Positions 14,265-23,353 of a DNA stretch of 37,831 nt are shown here, piece by piece. The stretch comes from Clostridia bacterium (GTDB lineage: Bacteria > Bacillota > Clostridia > Christensenellales > Borkfalkiaceae). The stretch is taken from the NCBI GenBank assembly GCA_021204825.1, contig JAJPYR010000086.1, positions 1-37,831 on the forward strand. The letters run 5' to 3'. The translations under genes were made by a program, and so were the position numbers. Numbering within the stretch: the stretch's first letter is position 1; each line of letters opens with the position of its first letter. Below the pieces are notes generated by a model. It was not told the origin of the DNA. It searched no databases and saw nothing but the letters and a program-made list of their open reading frames with translations.

Positions 14265-15620
14265 ATGGAGAACATAAAGAAGGCTGCCGTGGATTTCAAC
14301 GGCAGGGATACATTGAAGGTAAATGAGAAGGGCCATTTGGAGATTGGCGGCGCAGACTGCGTGGACCTTGCCAGGGAGTTCGGGACTCCGTTGTATGTTT
14401 TTGATGAGCAGCGCATCAGGGACATGATGAGGGTTTATAAGGACACTGTCGCCAGGGAGTATGGCGGCAACGGAATGGTCCTGTACGCGTCCAAGGCGTT
14501 CTCCTGTGAGGCTATGTACAGCATCGCAAAGCAGGAAGGGATAGGCGTGGATATTGTGTCAGGCGGTGAGCTGTATACTGCCCTGAAGGCCGGTTTCCCT
14601 GCGGAGAACGTGTACATGCACGGAAACAACAAGCTCATAAGGGAGCTGCAGGATGCTGTGGATGCCGGTGTCGGATACATTGTCGTGGACAGCTACAGGG
14701 AAGCAGACATACTGGATGATATGGCCGCAAAGAAGGGCATCAGGCAGAAGGTGCTGGTGCGCATCAATCCCGGTGTGGAAGCCCATACGCATGCCTATAT
14801 ACAGACCGGGAAGACGGACTCCAAGTTCGGGTTCTCCATCCATGACGGCACTGCGTTCAAGATGGTTGCCCATATAATGCAGAAAAAGAGCCTGGAGCTT
14901 ATGGGATACCACGTGCACATAGGCTCCCAGATCTTTGAGAAGCAGTCCTTTGTCATTGCCGTGGAAAAGGTCATGGATTTCGCCGCAGAGGCAGGGCGCT
15001 ATTTTGGCGTCAGGATGAAAAACATCAATATAGGCGGAGGATTCGGCGTCTGGTACACCAATGAAGACCCCAAGCTCCAGCTCCCGGATTACGCGGATTT
15101 CCTTACAACAGTCCTGGATGCCATAAAGCGCAAGAGCAGGGAAAACCATATGGAAGAGCCCTTCCTTGCCATGGAGCCCGGAAGGAGCATTGTGGGAGAG
15201 GCAGGAATTACGCTGTACACCGCAGGAGCCATAAAGGACATCCCCGGCATCAGGAAGTATGTGGCCATAGACGGCGGCATGTTTGACAACCCCCGTTATG
15301 CCCTGTACCAGTCCAAGTATACGGTTATTCTTGCAAACAGGGCCTCTGAGCCCTGCACGGAGAAAATCTCGCTTGCCGGCAAGTGCTGCGAGAGCGGGGA
15401 CCTTATTGCCGTGGACGTGCCTCTGCCTGAGGTTCAGACGGGTGACATTGTGGCAGTGTTCACCACAGGCGCATACAATTACTCCATGGCCTCCAATTAC
15501 AACAGGAACTTCATCCCGGCTGCCGTTCTCGTGAAGGACGGCAAAGGGGAGTATATAGTAAAGCCCCAGACGTATGAGGACCTGGTCCGCAACGATGTCA
15601 TTCCGGACAGGCTCAAGTAA
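14265..15620 (+). CDS. lysA: Diaminopimelate decarboxylase
   Basis: This 451-residue PLP enzyme (fold III, alanine-racemase-like barrel) converts meso-diaminopimelate to L-lysine and CO2. The PLP lysine is K77 in YASKAF. HVHIGSQIF, the glycine-rich NIGGGFGV loop and EPGRSIVGEAG bind the cofactor phosphate. The active-site CESGD motif of the partner subunit is present as GKCCESGD, and YNYSMASNYN is near the C-terminus. It is full length. The M50 protease gene starts six bases after the stop, so the two are co-transcribed. No lysine riboswitch was found. Confidence 0.96.
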   Translation: MENIKKAAVDFNGRDTLKVNEKGHLEIGGADCVDLAREFGTPLYVFDEQRIRDMMRVYKDTVAREYGGNGMVLYASKAFSCEAMYSIAKQEGIGVDIVSGGELYTALKAGFPAENVYMHGNNKLIRELQDAVDAGVGYIVVDSYREADILDDMAAKKGIRQKVLVRINPGVEAHTHAYIQTGKTDSKFGFSIHDGTAFKMVAHIMQKKSLELMGYHVHIGSQIFEKQSFVIAVEKVMDFAAEAGRYFGVRMKNINIGGGFGVWYTNEDPKLQLPDYADFLTTVLDAIKRKSRENHMEEPFLAMEPGRSIVGEAGITLYTAGAIKDIPGIRKYVAIDGGMFDNPRYALYQSKYTVILANRASEPCTEKISLAGKCCESGDLIAVDVPLPEVQTGDIVAVFTTGAYNYSMASNYNRNFIPAAVLVKDGKGEYIVKPQTYEDLVRNDVIPDRLK

Positions 15621-15626
15621 GTAAAG

Positions 15627-16355
15627 ATGTCTACATACCAGTTAACGTACATACTCTCAATAATAGCCGGAGCGGTGGCCGTCATATTCATCTTCACGCC
15701 CCATGAGTACGCGCATGCCCTGATTGCGTACAAGAGCGGGGACGGAACGGCCAAGCTGTACGGAAGGCTCACCCTCAATCCCATGAAGCACCTGGACCCC
15801 ATAGGGTACGTTATGTGCGTGCTTACAGGATTCGGCTGGGCCAAGCCGGTGCCGGTGAACCCAGGCAACTTCAACCATTACAGAAGGGGCCTCTTCGGCA
15901 CGGCCATTGCGGGAGTGGTAACCAATTACATAATTGCCTTCATAGCGTATCCCATATACCTGTGTCTGTCTTTATATGTGCTCACTTTGCCCTCCGTAAG
16001 GGGCAGTCAGGCGGCATATTACCTGCTGTGGACGGTGGCTGAGATCTTCTATCTCATATACGCATACGGCATGTCCGTGTTCGTGTTCAACCTGCTGCCC
16101 TTCAGGCCTCTGGACGGCTTCAGGATAGTGGAGTCCCTGACCAGGGGCATGAACCCCGTGCGCAGGTTCCTGGAGACATACGGATACTACATCCTGTGGT
16201 TCCTCATAATTGAGAGCTTTGTCTGCAGGTTCATATACAACATGTTCGGCATCACGGCCATACAGTACGCAAACGTCTTAGGATACGTCGGATGGTTTGC
16301 CCAGACGTACGTGGGATGGCCCATTATGAAGCTCTGGGGGCTCATAATACACTAG
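15627..16355 (+). CDS. Site-2-protease-like M50 family membrane metalloprotease
   Basis: This 242-residue integral membrane protein has about five or six hydrophobic helices. The zinc motif HExxH is HEYAH at residues 26-30 at the end of the first helix. The third zinc ligand is the aspartate in NLLPFRPLDGFR (around residue 163). This compact form without a PDZ domain matches the YwhC-like M50B proteins of Bacillota, whose substrates are mostly unknown. It follows lysA by six bases and comes before scpA, a common neighbourhood for this family (M50, scpA, scpB). Confidence 0.88.
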   Translation: MSTYQLTYILSIIAGAVAVIFIFTPHEYAHALIAYKSGDGTAKLYGRLTLNPMKHLDPIGYVMCVLTGFGWAKPVPVNPGNFNHYRRGLFGTAIAGVVTNYIIAFIAYPIYLCLSLYVLTLPSVRGSQAAYYLLWTVAEIFYLIYAYGMSVFVFNLLPFRPLDGFRIVESLTRGMNPVRRFLETYGYYILWFLIIESFVCRFIYNMFGITAIQYANVLGYVGWFAQTYVGWPIMKLWGLIIH

Positions 16356-16472
16356 CTTAAAGGTGTGCCGCCGGCTGTAAAAATGACGGCATATATGCAT
16401 ATAACGCCCACAGAATGACCACAGAAGGACTGTGCGGGGGCAGAAAGCGTAATATTTGCACGGAAGTGGATT

Positions 16473-17285
16473 ATGGCGCAGAATTACGACAACTTTGAAT
16501 CTGTCGTGGACTACACAACCGTCCTGGACGTCTTTGAAGGCCCACTGGACCTGCTGCTGCATCTTATCAATGTGGCGCAGATAAGAATAGAGGACGTCTT
16601 CGTGTCCAAGGTCACTGAGCAGTTTCTGGACTACGTGGATTACATGAAGGAACAGCAGTCCAGGGATATGGACAAGGAGAGCGAGTACCTTGCCATAGCC
16701 GCGCAGATCATCTACATAAAGTCCAAGAGCCTTGTGCCGGCTCCCAAGGTTGAAGATGAGCCTGAGATAGATGAGGATGAGCAGGACTTTATAGAACAGC
16801 TTAAAGCACGCGAGCTGGAGCTTATCAAGGAGAAGGAGCCCAAGCTCAAGGAGCTGGAGACCATAGGGTATGTGTTCAAGGACCCGGACCCCTCGATAAA
16901 GGGCGAAAAGATTGTATACAAGGACTTTACGGTGGAAGGCCTCCTGGATGCCTTTGCAAAGCTCATGCTGCGCAATGAGAGCATGATGCGCGAGAAAAAT
17001 GACGTAAAGGAGATACCCAAAGAGCAGTACACGGTAGGGGAGAAGGTCATATTCATCAGGGACACCTTAAAAGCTGCCCGGGAGCACAGGACAGACTTTG
17101 AGAACCTGTTCCCCACAGCGACAAAGAGCGAGATGATTACAACTTTCCAGGCTATGCTGGAAATGCTGAAGCTCCAGTATATAATGGTTGAACAGCCTGA
17201 AATCTTTGGAAAAATAACCGTCAAGGCAAACCCTGAATGGAACATGGAGGATGTGAGCATTGGAGAACTTGACGAATATAATTGA
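16473..17285 (+). CDS. scpA: Segregation and condensation protein A
   Basis: This 270-residue kleisin bridges the heads of the SMC dimer and, with ScpB, forms the bacterial condensin for chromosome organisation. The N-terminal FEGPLDLLLHLINVAQIRIEDV is the family signature. A charged glutamate/lysine-rich middle (about 80-135) and a C-terminal winged-helix region (TTFQAMLEMLKLQYIMVEQ) follow. GGAAGTGG precedes the ATG. The 3' end overlaps scpB by 26 bases. Confidence 0.95.
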   Translation: MAQNYDNFESVVDYTTVLDVFEGPLDLLLHLINVAQIRIEDVFVSKVTEQFLDYVDYMKEQQSRDMDKESEYLAIAAQIIYIKSKSLVPAPKVEDEPEIDEDEQDFIEQLKARELELIKEKEPKLKELETIGYVFKDPDPSIKGEKIVYKDFTVEGLLDAFAKLMLRNESMMREKNDVKEIPKEQYTVGEKVIFIRDTLKAAREHRTDFENLFPTATKSEMITTFQAMLEMLKLQYIMVEQPEIFGKITVKANPEWNMEDVSIGELDEYN

Positions 17286-17958
17286 GTCCGTGATTTTTGC
17301 CTCAGGGGACGCCCTGCAGGTGAAGTACATAGTGGAGAAGCTCAACGTCACCTTAAAGGAAGTCAACGCATGCATTACGGAGCTCAAGGAGAAGTACTCC
17401 GGCTCATCCGGCATACAGCTTCTCACCTTCAACGGCAAGGTGCAGTTTGCCACCAACCCCGCATACAAGGACCAGGTATCCGCCGTCCTGGTGCCCGTCC
17501 GCGAGAAGGAGTTCACCAAGACCATCCTTGAGTGCGCCGCAATCATTGCATACAAGCAGCCCATAACCAAGCCGGAGCTTGAAGAGATCCGCCAGGTCTC
17601 CTGCGACTATGCCATAAAACTCCTTTTGGATCTAGGCATGATAGAGGCAGTGGGCCGCAAGGATGCAATAGGAAAGCCCATCCTGTACGCCACGACAGAC
17701 AACTTCTTAAAGCGCTTCAAGCTCAATTCCATAGATGAGCTTCCGGACTACGATGAGCTCATGGCCCAGATAGCGGAGCTCAACGGCCAGCTCATCTCGG
17801 ATGAGGATGATTCCAACTATCTGTACAAGAAGGATGTCTACGACCCGTCCCAGGACCCGGACGCAGTGCCTGAGCCTCCGAAGCCCAATATGACCGAGGA
17901 CGGCTATGAAATCCCGGATTTCCTTGCCGGAGAGGAAGACGTCATCCGCATCAAATAG
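17260..17958 (+). CDS. scpB: Segregation and condensation protein B
   Basis: This 232-residue double winged-helix partner of ScpA is in the SMC-ScpAB condensin. The family pattern is clear: IIESVIFASGDAL at the start, AALxxIAYKQPITKxEIE-like CAAIIAYKQPITKPELEEIR, GLIEAVGRK-like GMIEAVGRKDAIGKPILYATT, and FLKRFKLNSIDELPD. It starts with TTG at 17260 inside scpA, nine bases after GGAGG (17246-17250). A second TTG nine bases later is the alternative. The acidic C-terminal tail (EDDSN, EEDV) is variable in the family. Overlap with scpA suggests matched synthesis of the two. Confidence 0.94.
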   Translation: MENLTNIIESVIFASGDALQVKYIVEKLNVTLKEVNACITELKEKYSGSSGIQLLTFNGKVQFATNPAYKDQVSAVLVPVREKEFTKTILECAAIIAYKQPITKPELEEIRQVSCDYAIKLLLDLGMIEAVGRKDAIGKPILYATTDNFLKRFKLNSIDELPDYDELMAQIAELNGQLISDEDDSNYLYKKDVYDPSQDPDAVPEPPKPNMTEDGYEIPDFLAGEEDVIRIK

Positions 17959-17977
17959 AACGGCGGAGCCCCCTTGA

Positions 17978-17993
17978 GGACATGTTCATGTCC
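17978..17993. repeat. Short perfect palindrome after scpB
   Basis: GGACATG/CATGTCC has a 2-nt centre. No T run follows, so it is not a standard terminator. Confidence 0.5.
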
Positions 17994-18166
17994 GTCCCAG
18001 GCCGGTTCCGCACAGAGACACTCATGTGACTGCAGAGCCACACAATGCCTGCAAACAGGGCAAAATAAGGCCAAATACATAAAAAGCAGTACATTTGCAT
18101 AGTAATTATACATAGGAAAGACACCAAAAAGCCGCTTCAATTCCGGGAGCGACTTAAGGAGAGACA

Positions 18167-18961
18167 ATGAGAATCAACAGGTATCTGGCGCAGGCAGGAG
18201 TAGCGTCCAGAAGGGACTGTGACGCCTTTGTGGAGCAGGGCAAGGTCACAATCAACGGCCGCAGGGCCGAGGTAGGGCAGGATGTCAGGGAAGGGGACGA
18301 AGTGCGTCTCAACGGCAATCCTGTCAAGATAAAGAAGAACGAGTATTACATGCTGAACAAGCCGAAGGGCTACATTTGTTCCGTATCGGATGACAAGGGC
18401 CGCAAGACCGTCATGGACCTCATGCCCAAAAACACGGGGCGCATCTATCCCGTAGGCCGGCTGGACTACGACTCCGAGGGGCTCATAATCCTGACCACGG
18501 ACGGAGACCTTGCGCAGCGCCTCACAGACCCGCAGAATGAGATACCCAAGACATACCTTGTGCGTGTAACCGGGACCCTAACAGAGGCAGACCTCAATCC
18601 CATCCGTTCCGGTGTGGAGATAACCCTCTCAGACTACGTGGAGAAGACTCCGGAGGGGGCAGAGGCTCCCAAAAAGCCTGCAGCCAAGGCCTCCAAGCCT
18701 CAGCCTAAACCCCAGGTCCGCAAGTACGTTACCAAGAAATGCAAGGCCCACATCATAGAGACCAACAGCCAGTACACCAAGGTGCAGATAACCATAACAG
18801 AGGGCAAGAACAGGGAGATCCGCCGCATGTTCGCTGCCATCGGCAAGGACGTGACCCTTTTGAAGCGCATAAAGATCGGGGACCTCGCCATGAGGGGCCT
18901 GGACCGCGGCGCATACCGCAAGCTCACCCCGCAGGAGGTAAGCTATCTTTCCAGCTTATGA
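18167..18961 (+). CDS. rluB: RluB/RsuA-family rRNA pseudouridine synthase
   Basis: This 264-residue enzyme isomerises uridine to pseudouridine in rRNA. It has an N-terminal S4 domain (MRINRYLAQAGVASRRDCDAF) and then the synthase domain. The catalytic aspartate is in VGRLDYDSEGLIILTTDGD (near residue 99), and NREIRRMFAAIG is the family C-terminal signature. Context after scpB and sequence favour RluB (23S rRNA) over RsuA. An insertion of about 25 residues rich in Pro, Ala and Lys (about 158-185) sits inside the synthase domain. AAGGAGAG precedes the ATG. A strong terminator follows. Confidence 0.9.
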   Translation: MRINRYLAQAGVASRRDCDAFVEQGKVTINGRRAEVGQDVREGDEVRLNGNPVKIKKNEYYMLNKPKGYICSVSDDKGRKTVMDLMPKNTGRIYPVGRLDYDSEGLIILTTDGDLAQRLTDPQNEIPKTYLVRVTGTLTEADLNPIRSGVEITLSDYVEKTPEGAEAPKKPAAKASKPQPKPQVRKYVTKKCKAHIIETNSQYTKVQITITEGKNREIRRMFAAIGKDVTLLKRIKIGDLAMRGLDRGAYRKLTPQEVSYLSSL

Positions 18962-19035
18962 TCTCCGGGCGGGCGCATATCCGGATATGAACATTTAATA
19001 TGAAAGTGAACATTGTTTTATACCTCTAATAAAGG

Positions 19036-19075
19036 CAAAGGCTCACCGCTGTGACAGCAGGGAGCCTTTGTTTTT
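19036..19075 (+). terminator. Terminator after rluB
   Basis: The stem CAAAGGCTC (19036-19044) with GAGCCTTTG (19062-19070) contains an inner GCTGT/ACAGC hairpin and ends in TTTTT. It lies between the convergent rluB and tmcAL and may serve both weakly. Confidence 0.88.
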
Positions 19076-19103
19076 GGCGATATATGTCGTCAGTTTCGGG
19101 ATA

Positions 19104-20228
19104 TTACGGCCGCTGGACTATGGCCGGGTTGCGGTAGAGGCCGGGCTGGTTGTGGCACTGGAGCCAGAGGTTCTGCGCCTGCACTTCACGGACATCGTGG
19201 TCCTGGACGTGGGACATGAAGTCTGTGTCACGGAAGAGGTCAGGGGCTGCGGACTTCTCTACGGCGAGGAGGGTTATCTTGTGGGGCACCATGACAAGAT
19301 GGCGGACCTCCATATCGGAGATGCCAAGGGCGTTGGCAAGTAGGATGCGCTTTATGCGCGCGGATGTGTAGCGCTTGGTGGTTGTTTCGGTGATGAAGTC
19401 ATCGTACGGAAGGTGCTGCATGTCCTTGAGGCGGTTCTCGAGGCCTTCGGTGCAGCCCATGCAGTCACGAAGGTCCTGCGGGGCGGTGTCATAGAGGTTG
19501 TCCATGAGATAGTGCTTGAAGTTGTTCTGGCTCTCGTAATCGTCCTTGAGGCACTCGGCAACGTAAGGGGGCACGGATGAACGGGCAAGCTCGCCTTCCG
19601 GGTTGATGCGTATGGCCGTGGCGGAGGAGTAGGTCTCGTGCTGGACCCTGTCCGTGTGCCCTGCGCCTATGCGCGCCACAGGAATGATGTCCACGTTAAG
19701 GTGAAGGGAGCGGATGGCCTTGGTGTACTCAACGCCCAGGATGTTGTTGGGGTTGGAGACCATGTCAAAGGTGCCGCCGCAGGAGACGAAGGCGTTCTGG
19801 TAGGACGTAATGTAGGACTGGCCCTTCTGGAGCCCGGCCTGGAGCACTTCCTTGAACTGCGCGCTTTCGTTCAGTAGAATCATGGCGGAGGCTATGAAGT
19901 CCATGCGGGAGCCGCTCTCGCACCCGAAGGCAATGGATGAGATGCCGGGGATCACGGAAATTGCCTGGATGGCGCCCTGCGCGAAGATTTCGGCAGGGGA
20001 TACGGCAAACTGCACCGGAAGCTCCGCCACGATGTCCGCCCCGCCAAGGACGGCGTGTGTGGCGCGGGTGTATTTGTCCATTATGGCCATCTCGCCCCGC
20101 TGGGTGAAGGGGCCGGACATGAGGCACATGACCTTGTCCGCTCCGGATATGGCACGGGCCTTGTCCAGGAGGTATTTGTGCCCGTTATGGAAGGGATTGA
20201 ACTCCGAAATAACTGTACATATCTTCAT
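19104..20228 (-). CDS. tmcAL: tRNA(Met) cytidine acetate ligase
   Basis: This 374-residue cytosolic enzyme (formerly YlbM) uses ATP and acetate to N4-acetylate the wobble cytidine of elongator tRNA-Met. The nucleotidyltransferase-type ATP site is FNPFHNGH (residues 10-17), preceded by the strand KICTVISE. Further family blocks are MSGPFTQRGEMAIMDKYTRA, GADIVAELP and SIAFGCESG. The gene diverges from pta, an arrangement seen widely in Clostridia, and its use of acetate fits the neighbouring acetate pathway. No strong Shine-Dalgarno sequence is seen. Confidence 0.95.
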   Translation of the reverse strand: MKICTVISEFNPFHNGHKYLLDKARAISGADKVMCLMSGPFTQRGEMAIMDKYTRATHAVLGGADIVAELPVQFAVSPAEIFAQGAIQAISVIPGISSIAFGCESGSRMDFIASAMILLNESAQFKEVLQAGLQKGQSYITSYQNAFVSCGGTFDMVSNPNNILGVEYTKAIRSLHLNVDIIPVARIGAGHTDRVQHETYSSATAIRINPEGELARSSVPPYVAECLKDDYESQNNFKHYLMDNLYDTAPQDLRDCMGCTEGLENRLKDMQHLPYDDFITETTTKRYTSARIKRILLANALGISDMEVRHLVMVPHKITLLAVEKSAAPDLFRDTDFMSHVQDHDVREVQAQNLWLQCHNQPGLYRNPAIVQRP

Positions 20229-20233
20229 TTTAC

Positions 20234-20263
20234 TTTACAAAAGGATTTGAGTTGTTATATAAT
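20234..20263 (+). promoter_or_regulatory. pta promoter in the tmcAL/pta divergent region
   Basis: TTTACA (20234-20239) and TATAAT (20258-20263) have an 18-bp spacer. The leader to the pta ATG is about 70 nt and carries GGAGG at 20328-20332. The divergent tmcAL start is only five bases away, so the two genes share control sequence. Confidence 0.65.
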
Positions 20264-20340
20264 CTGTGAAGAAAAAATCCTTGCACAGGTATTATACAAC
20301 AGCCCGCGGGAAAATGAAATAGTGTCTGGAGGAAAAAGTT

Positions 20341-21345
20341 ATGTCATTGCTTGATGATATCAAGGCCAAGGCCAAGGCTAAGAACAAAACTATAGTTCTC
20401 TGCGAAGGCGAGGACAAGAGAGTGGTAGAGGCTGCCGCACGCATCGTGAAGGAAGGCATCGCCAAAATCGTGCTTGTAGGAAATGAGGAAGAGTGCAAGA
20501 GGGTGGCTCCCGATGTGGACCTCACCGGCATCACTCTCATAGATCCCCTTACATCAGACAGGACAGCGACATATGCCGGCATTCTGTATGAATGCAGAAA
20601 GGCAAAGGGCATGACAGAGGAGCAGGCCGCAGTGCAGGCGAAGGACCGCACGATGTTCGGCGCCCTGATGCTCAAGGCCGGCGATGTGGACGGATATGTG
20701 TCCGGCGCATGCCATTCCACAGCCAACACTCTCCGTCCCGGACTCCAGGTCATAAAGACCGCGCCCGGAATCAAGACGGTATCTTCATGCTTCATCATGA
20801 TAGCCCCCTCAAAGGACAACCCGTACAACCCGGACGGCGTTGCTGTGTTTGCGGACTGCGCAATCAACATCGAGCCTGACGCACAGGCCCTCTGCGATAT
20901 CGCCATAGCCTCTGCAAAGACGGCAAAGAACATAGCAGGCATAGAGCCCCGTGTGGCCATGCTTTCCTTCTCCACAAAGGGATCCGGCAATGATGACAAG
21001 TTCACAAAGTCCGTTCCCAGGGTAGTGGAGGCAACTGCCCTTGCCAAGGCTGCAGCTCCGGATCTTGCCCTGGACGGCGAGTTCCAGTTTGACGCAGCAG
21101 TTGCTCCGGAAGTTGGCCAGCTGAAGGCTCCCGGCTCCACAGTTGCAGGACACGCAAACGTGTTCGTGTTCCCTGAGATCAACGCAGGAAACATCGGCTA
21201 CAAGATCGCACAGCGTTTCGGAGGATACATGGCAATAGGTCCTGTATGCCAGGGTTTTGCCAAGCCTCTCAATGACCTCTCAAGAGGCTGCAACGTGGAT
21301 GACATCGTTGCAACCGTTGCCGTCACAGCCCTTCAGGCAGAGTAA
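20341..21345 (+). CDS. pta: Phosphate acetyltransferase
   Basis: This 334-residue enzyme transfers acetyl from acetyl-CoA to phosphate, giving acetyl phosphate for substrate-level ATP formation by AckA. It is the short catalytic form without the N-terminal regulatory domains of enterobacterial Pta. Visible signatures include IVLCEGEDKRVVEAA, the substrate-site region VSGACHSTANTLRPGLQVIKT, SCFIMIAP, and the C-terminal INAGNIGYKIAQRFGGYMAIGPVCQGFAKPLNDLSRG. GGAGG stands eight bases before the ATG. ackA follows after 227 bp. Confidence 0.97.
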   Translation: MSLLDDIKAKAKAKNKTIVLCEGEDKRVVEAAARIVKEGIAKIVLVGNEEECKRVAPDVDLTGITLIDPLTSDRTATYAGILYECRKAKGMTEEQAAVQAKDRTMFGALMLKAGDVDGYVSGACHSTANTLRPGLQVIKTAPGIKTVSSCFIMIAPSKDNPYNPDGVAVFADCAINIEPDAQALCDIAIASAKTAKNIAGIEPRVAMLSFSTKGSGNDDKFTKSVPRVVEATALAKAAAPDLALDGEFQFDAAVAPEVGQLKAPGSTVAGHANVFVFPEINAGNIGYKIAQRFGGYMAIGPVCQGFAKPLNDLSRGCNVDDIVATVAVTALQAE

Positions 21346-21572
21346 AATATCCGGCCCCATGCAAGCGCATGAGGCTTTTCATTGTGCCCCGGGGAACAGC
21401 GAAGGGCCGGGGAAAGGCCCGCAGAAGGCCCGTACGGGCCTGTACATCAGCATCCGAGCCGGCAGGAAAAAGGCACGGCATGTGCCCGGATTCCAGCGGT
21501 TTTGATAATATAAAGCGGCATTTTGTGCCGCGGAAAAGACAACCAAAAAAGATAAAAGGGAACGCGTAAAAG
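21346..21572. other. GGCC-rich spacer between pta and ackA
   Basis: The spacer includes a perfect 16-bp palindrome, AGGCCCGTACGGGCCT, at 21426-21441, among several other GGCCC/GGGCC words. No T-run follows the palindrome. An AAAGGG ribosome-binding sequence lies near the ackA start. No gene is evident. Confidence 0.6.
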
Positions 21573-22766
21573 ATGAAAGTTCTGGTAGTGAATGCAGGAA
21601 GCTCCTCCATAAAGTATCAGCTCATAGATATGGAGACAGAGAAGGTCATTGCGAAAGGTACCTGCGAAAGGATAGGCATCCCCGGGTCCAAGCTTACGGC
21701 TAAGGGCAACGGGTGCCAGAAGGTTTATGAAGAAGACATGCCCACCCATAAGGTGGCAATAGAGCTCGTGCTTGAGGCACTCCGTGACGAGGGCATAGGA
21801 GTCATCTCCCACATGGATGAGATAGACGCCGTAGGGCACAGGGTAGTGGCATCCGGCGAGTATTTCAGCAAGTCCACGCTCGTGACCCCTGAGGTTCTCA
21901 CCACTCTGGAAGAGAAGACCTTTGAGCTCGCGCCCCTTCACAATCCCCCTGCAGTCACCTGCATCAAGGCCTGCATGGAAGTAATGCCCGGAAAGCCCGA
22001 AGTGGTTGTCTTTGACACATCCTTCCACGCAACCATGCCGGAAAAGGCTTACATGTACGGCATCCCTTATGAAGATTACAAGGCATACGGCGTGCGCAGA
22101 TACGGCTTCCACGGCACATCCCACAAGTATGTCTCCGCAGAGGCAGCGGCTTTCCTCGGCAAGGCTCCGGAAGAGCTCAAGATAGTGACCTGCCACCTTG
22201 GCAACGGCTCATCCATTACGGCCGTGGACGGAGGCAAGTGCGTGGACACGTCCATGGGATTCACGCCGCTCGCCGGCGTCATGATGGGCACCAGGTCCGG
22301 CGACATAGACGTTTCTGCCATCCAGTTCATAGCAGAGAAGAAGGGCATGTCCTTTGACGAAGCTGTCACATATCTCAACAAAAAGTGCGGCGTTGCAGGA
22401 ATATCCGGCGTATCCTCAGATTTCCGTGATCTCATTGCAGGCGCAAATGAAGGCAACAAGCGCTGCCAGCTTGCCCTGGACATGTTCTGCTACCAGTGCA
22501 GAAAGTACATAGGCTCATACGCAGCCGCAATGGGCGGTCTGGACTGCATAGTCTTCACCGCAGGAATAGGCGAGAACACCCCGTACGTCCGCGCAGGCAT
22601 CTGCGAAGGCCTCCAGTTCCTGGGCGTTCATCTTTGCAAGAGCAAAAACGAAGCCCGTTCAGGCGACGCCCGTGAGATTTCCGTAAAGGGATCCAGGGTA
22701 AAGGTGCTTGTCATCCCCACAAACGAAGAGCTCGTAATAGCCCGCGAGACAGCAGCCCTCGTGTAA
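21573..22766 (+). CDS. ackA: Acetate kinase
   Basis: This 397-residue ASKHA-fold kinase makes ATP and acetate from acetyl phosphate. The N-terminal VLVVNAGSSSIKYQLID signature, VGHRVVASGE, FDTSFHATMPEKAYMYGIP, RRYGFHGTSHKYV, HLGNGSSITAVDGGKCVDTSMGFTPLAG and FTAGIGENTPYVR are all intact. Length is standard. With pta it forms the acetate-producing branch of mixed fermentation. The stop codon TAA lies at the foot of a terminator hairpin. Confidence 0.98.
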   Translation: MKVLVVNAGSSSIKYQLIDMETEKVIAKGTCERIGIPGSKLTAKGNGCQKVYEEDMPTHKVAIELVLEALRDEGIGVISHMDEIDAVGHRVVASGEYFSKSTLVTPEVLTTLEEKTFELAPLHNPPAVTCIKACMEVMPGKPEVVVFDTSFHATMPEKAYMYGIPYEDYKAYGVRRYGFHGTSHKYVSAEAAAFLGKAPEELKIVTCHLGNGSSITAVDGGKCVDTSMGFTPLAGVMMGTRSGDIDVSAIQFIAEKKGMSFDEAVTYLNKKCGVAGISGVSSDFRDLIAGANEGNKRCQLALDMFCYQCRKYIGSYAAAMGGLDCIVFTAGIGENTPYVRAGICEGLQFLGVHLCKSKNEARSGDAREISVKGSRVKVLVIPTNEELVIARETAALV

Positions 22767-22783
22767 CTTCCCGGGGAAGTTTT
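22765..22783 (+). terminator. Terminator overlapping the ackA stop codon
   Basis: AACTTCC (22765-22771) pairs with GGAAGTT (22775-22781) around a 3-nt loop and a TTTTG tail. The first two stem bases are part of the ackA TAA. Confidence 0.75.
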
Positions 22784-22866
22784 GCCGGCGCAAAAGGCCC
22801 AAATCAAAGGGTCTTTCCGCGGGTATGAAAATGTGTTTTTATGAACGTCTGCCACTCCAAAATGAG

Positions 22867-22896
22867 TTGACAAACGTCTAAAACATATAATATAAT
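22867..22896 (+). promoter_or_regulatory. Promoter of DUF177-rpmF
   Basis: A consensus TTGACA (22867-22872) and consensus TATAAT (22891-22896) have an 18-bp spacer. The expected start near 22903 leaves a leader of only about 13 nt before the ATG at 22916, without a good Shine-Dalgarno sequence. Confidence 0.85.
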
Positions 22897-22915
22897 TCAT
22901 GAAGTCAGTTCGGAT

Positions 22916-23332
22916 ATGGAAATAGATATATCAAGGCTTTTGGCCGCAGGAGAGTATGAGGGCGAGTTCTCATATGATTACGAGCCTCCTTCAGACATCT
23001 GTCTGGTGCCGCTGTGCCGTCTGGAGAACGTGAAAGTGTCCGGGTCGTTCGAGATAGAGAACGAGGGATGCGTGCGTGTGAATCTCAAGATATGCTATAC
23101 ACTTGCGGGCAGCTGCTCATACTGCCTGGAAGATGCCGCAGAGGACATTGTCTGGGAGAACGAGATATATTTCGTGGACGAACAGTCTGACGAGGATTAT
23201 TACTTTGACGGCCGTCATCTGAAGCTTGACGGGGCTGTCAATGAAGAGCTTCTTATGAGCCAGCCCGGCGTGCTGCTCTGCGAGAAAGACAAGCAGTCTT
23301 CGGACGATGAAGACGATTCCATAGAATATTAA
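22916..23332 (+). CDS. DUF177 (YceD-like) protein
   Basis: This 138-residue acidic protein of the DUF177 family is almost always encoded just before rpmF and is linked in other bacteria to 23S rRNA accumulation or ribosome assembly. It has the central family pattern VRVNLKICYTLAGSCSYCLED and then the acidic IYFVDEQSDEDYYFDG. The usual C-terminal cysteine pair region (CxxCKGLCPxCG-like) is missing; the protein ends in an acidic tail DDEDDSIEY with a lone cysteine before it. rpmF begins 21 bases downstream. Confidence 0.82.
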   Translation: MEIDISRLLAAGEYEGEFSYDYEPPSDICLVPLCRLENVKVSGSFEIENEGCVRVNLKICYTLAGSCSYCLEDAAEDIVWENEIYFVDEQSDEDYYFDGRHLKLDGAVNEELLMSQPGVLLCEKDKQSSDDEDDSIEY

Positions 23333-23353
23333 TCATAAGAGAGGTATAGGAAC

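Noticed and set aside
19068..19343. Plus-strand ORFs opposite tmcAL
   Set aside because: The minus-strand TmcAL is a clear full-length family member; these are shadows.
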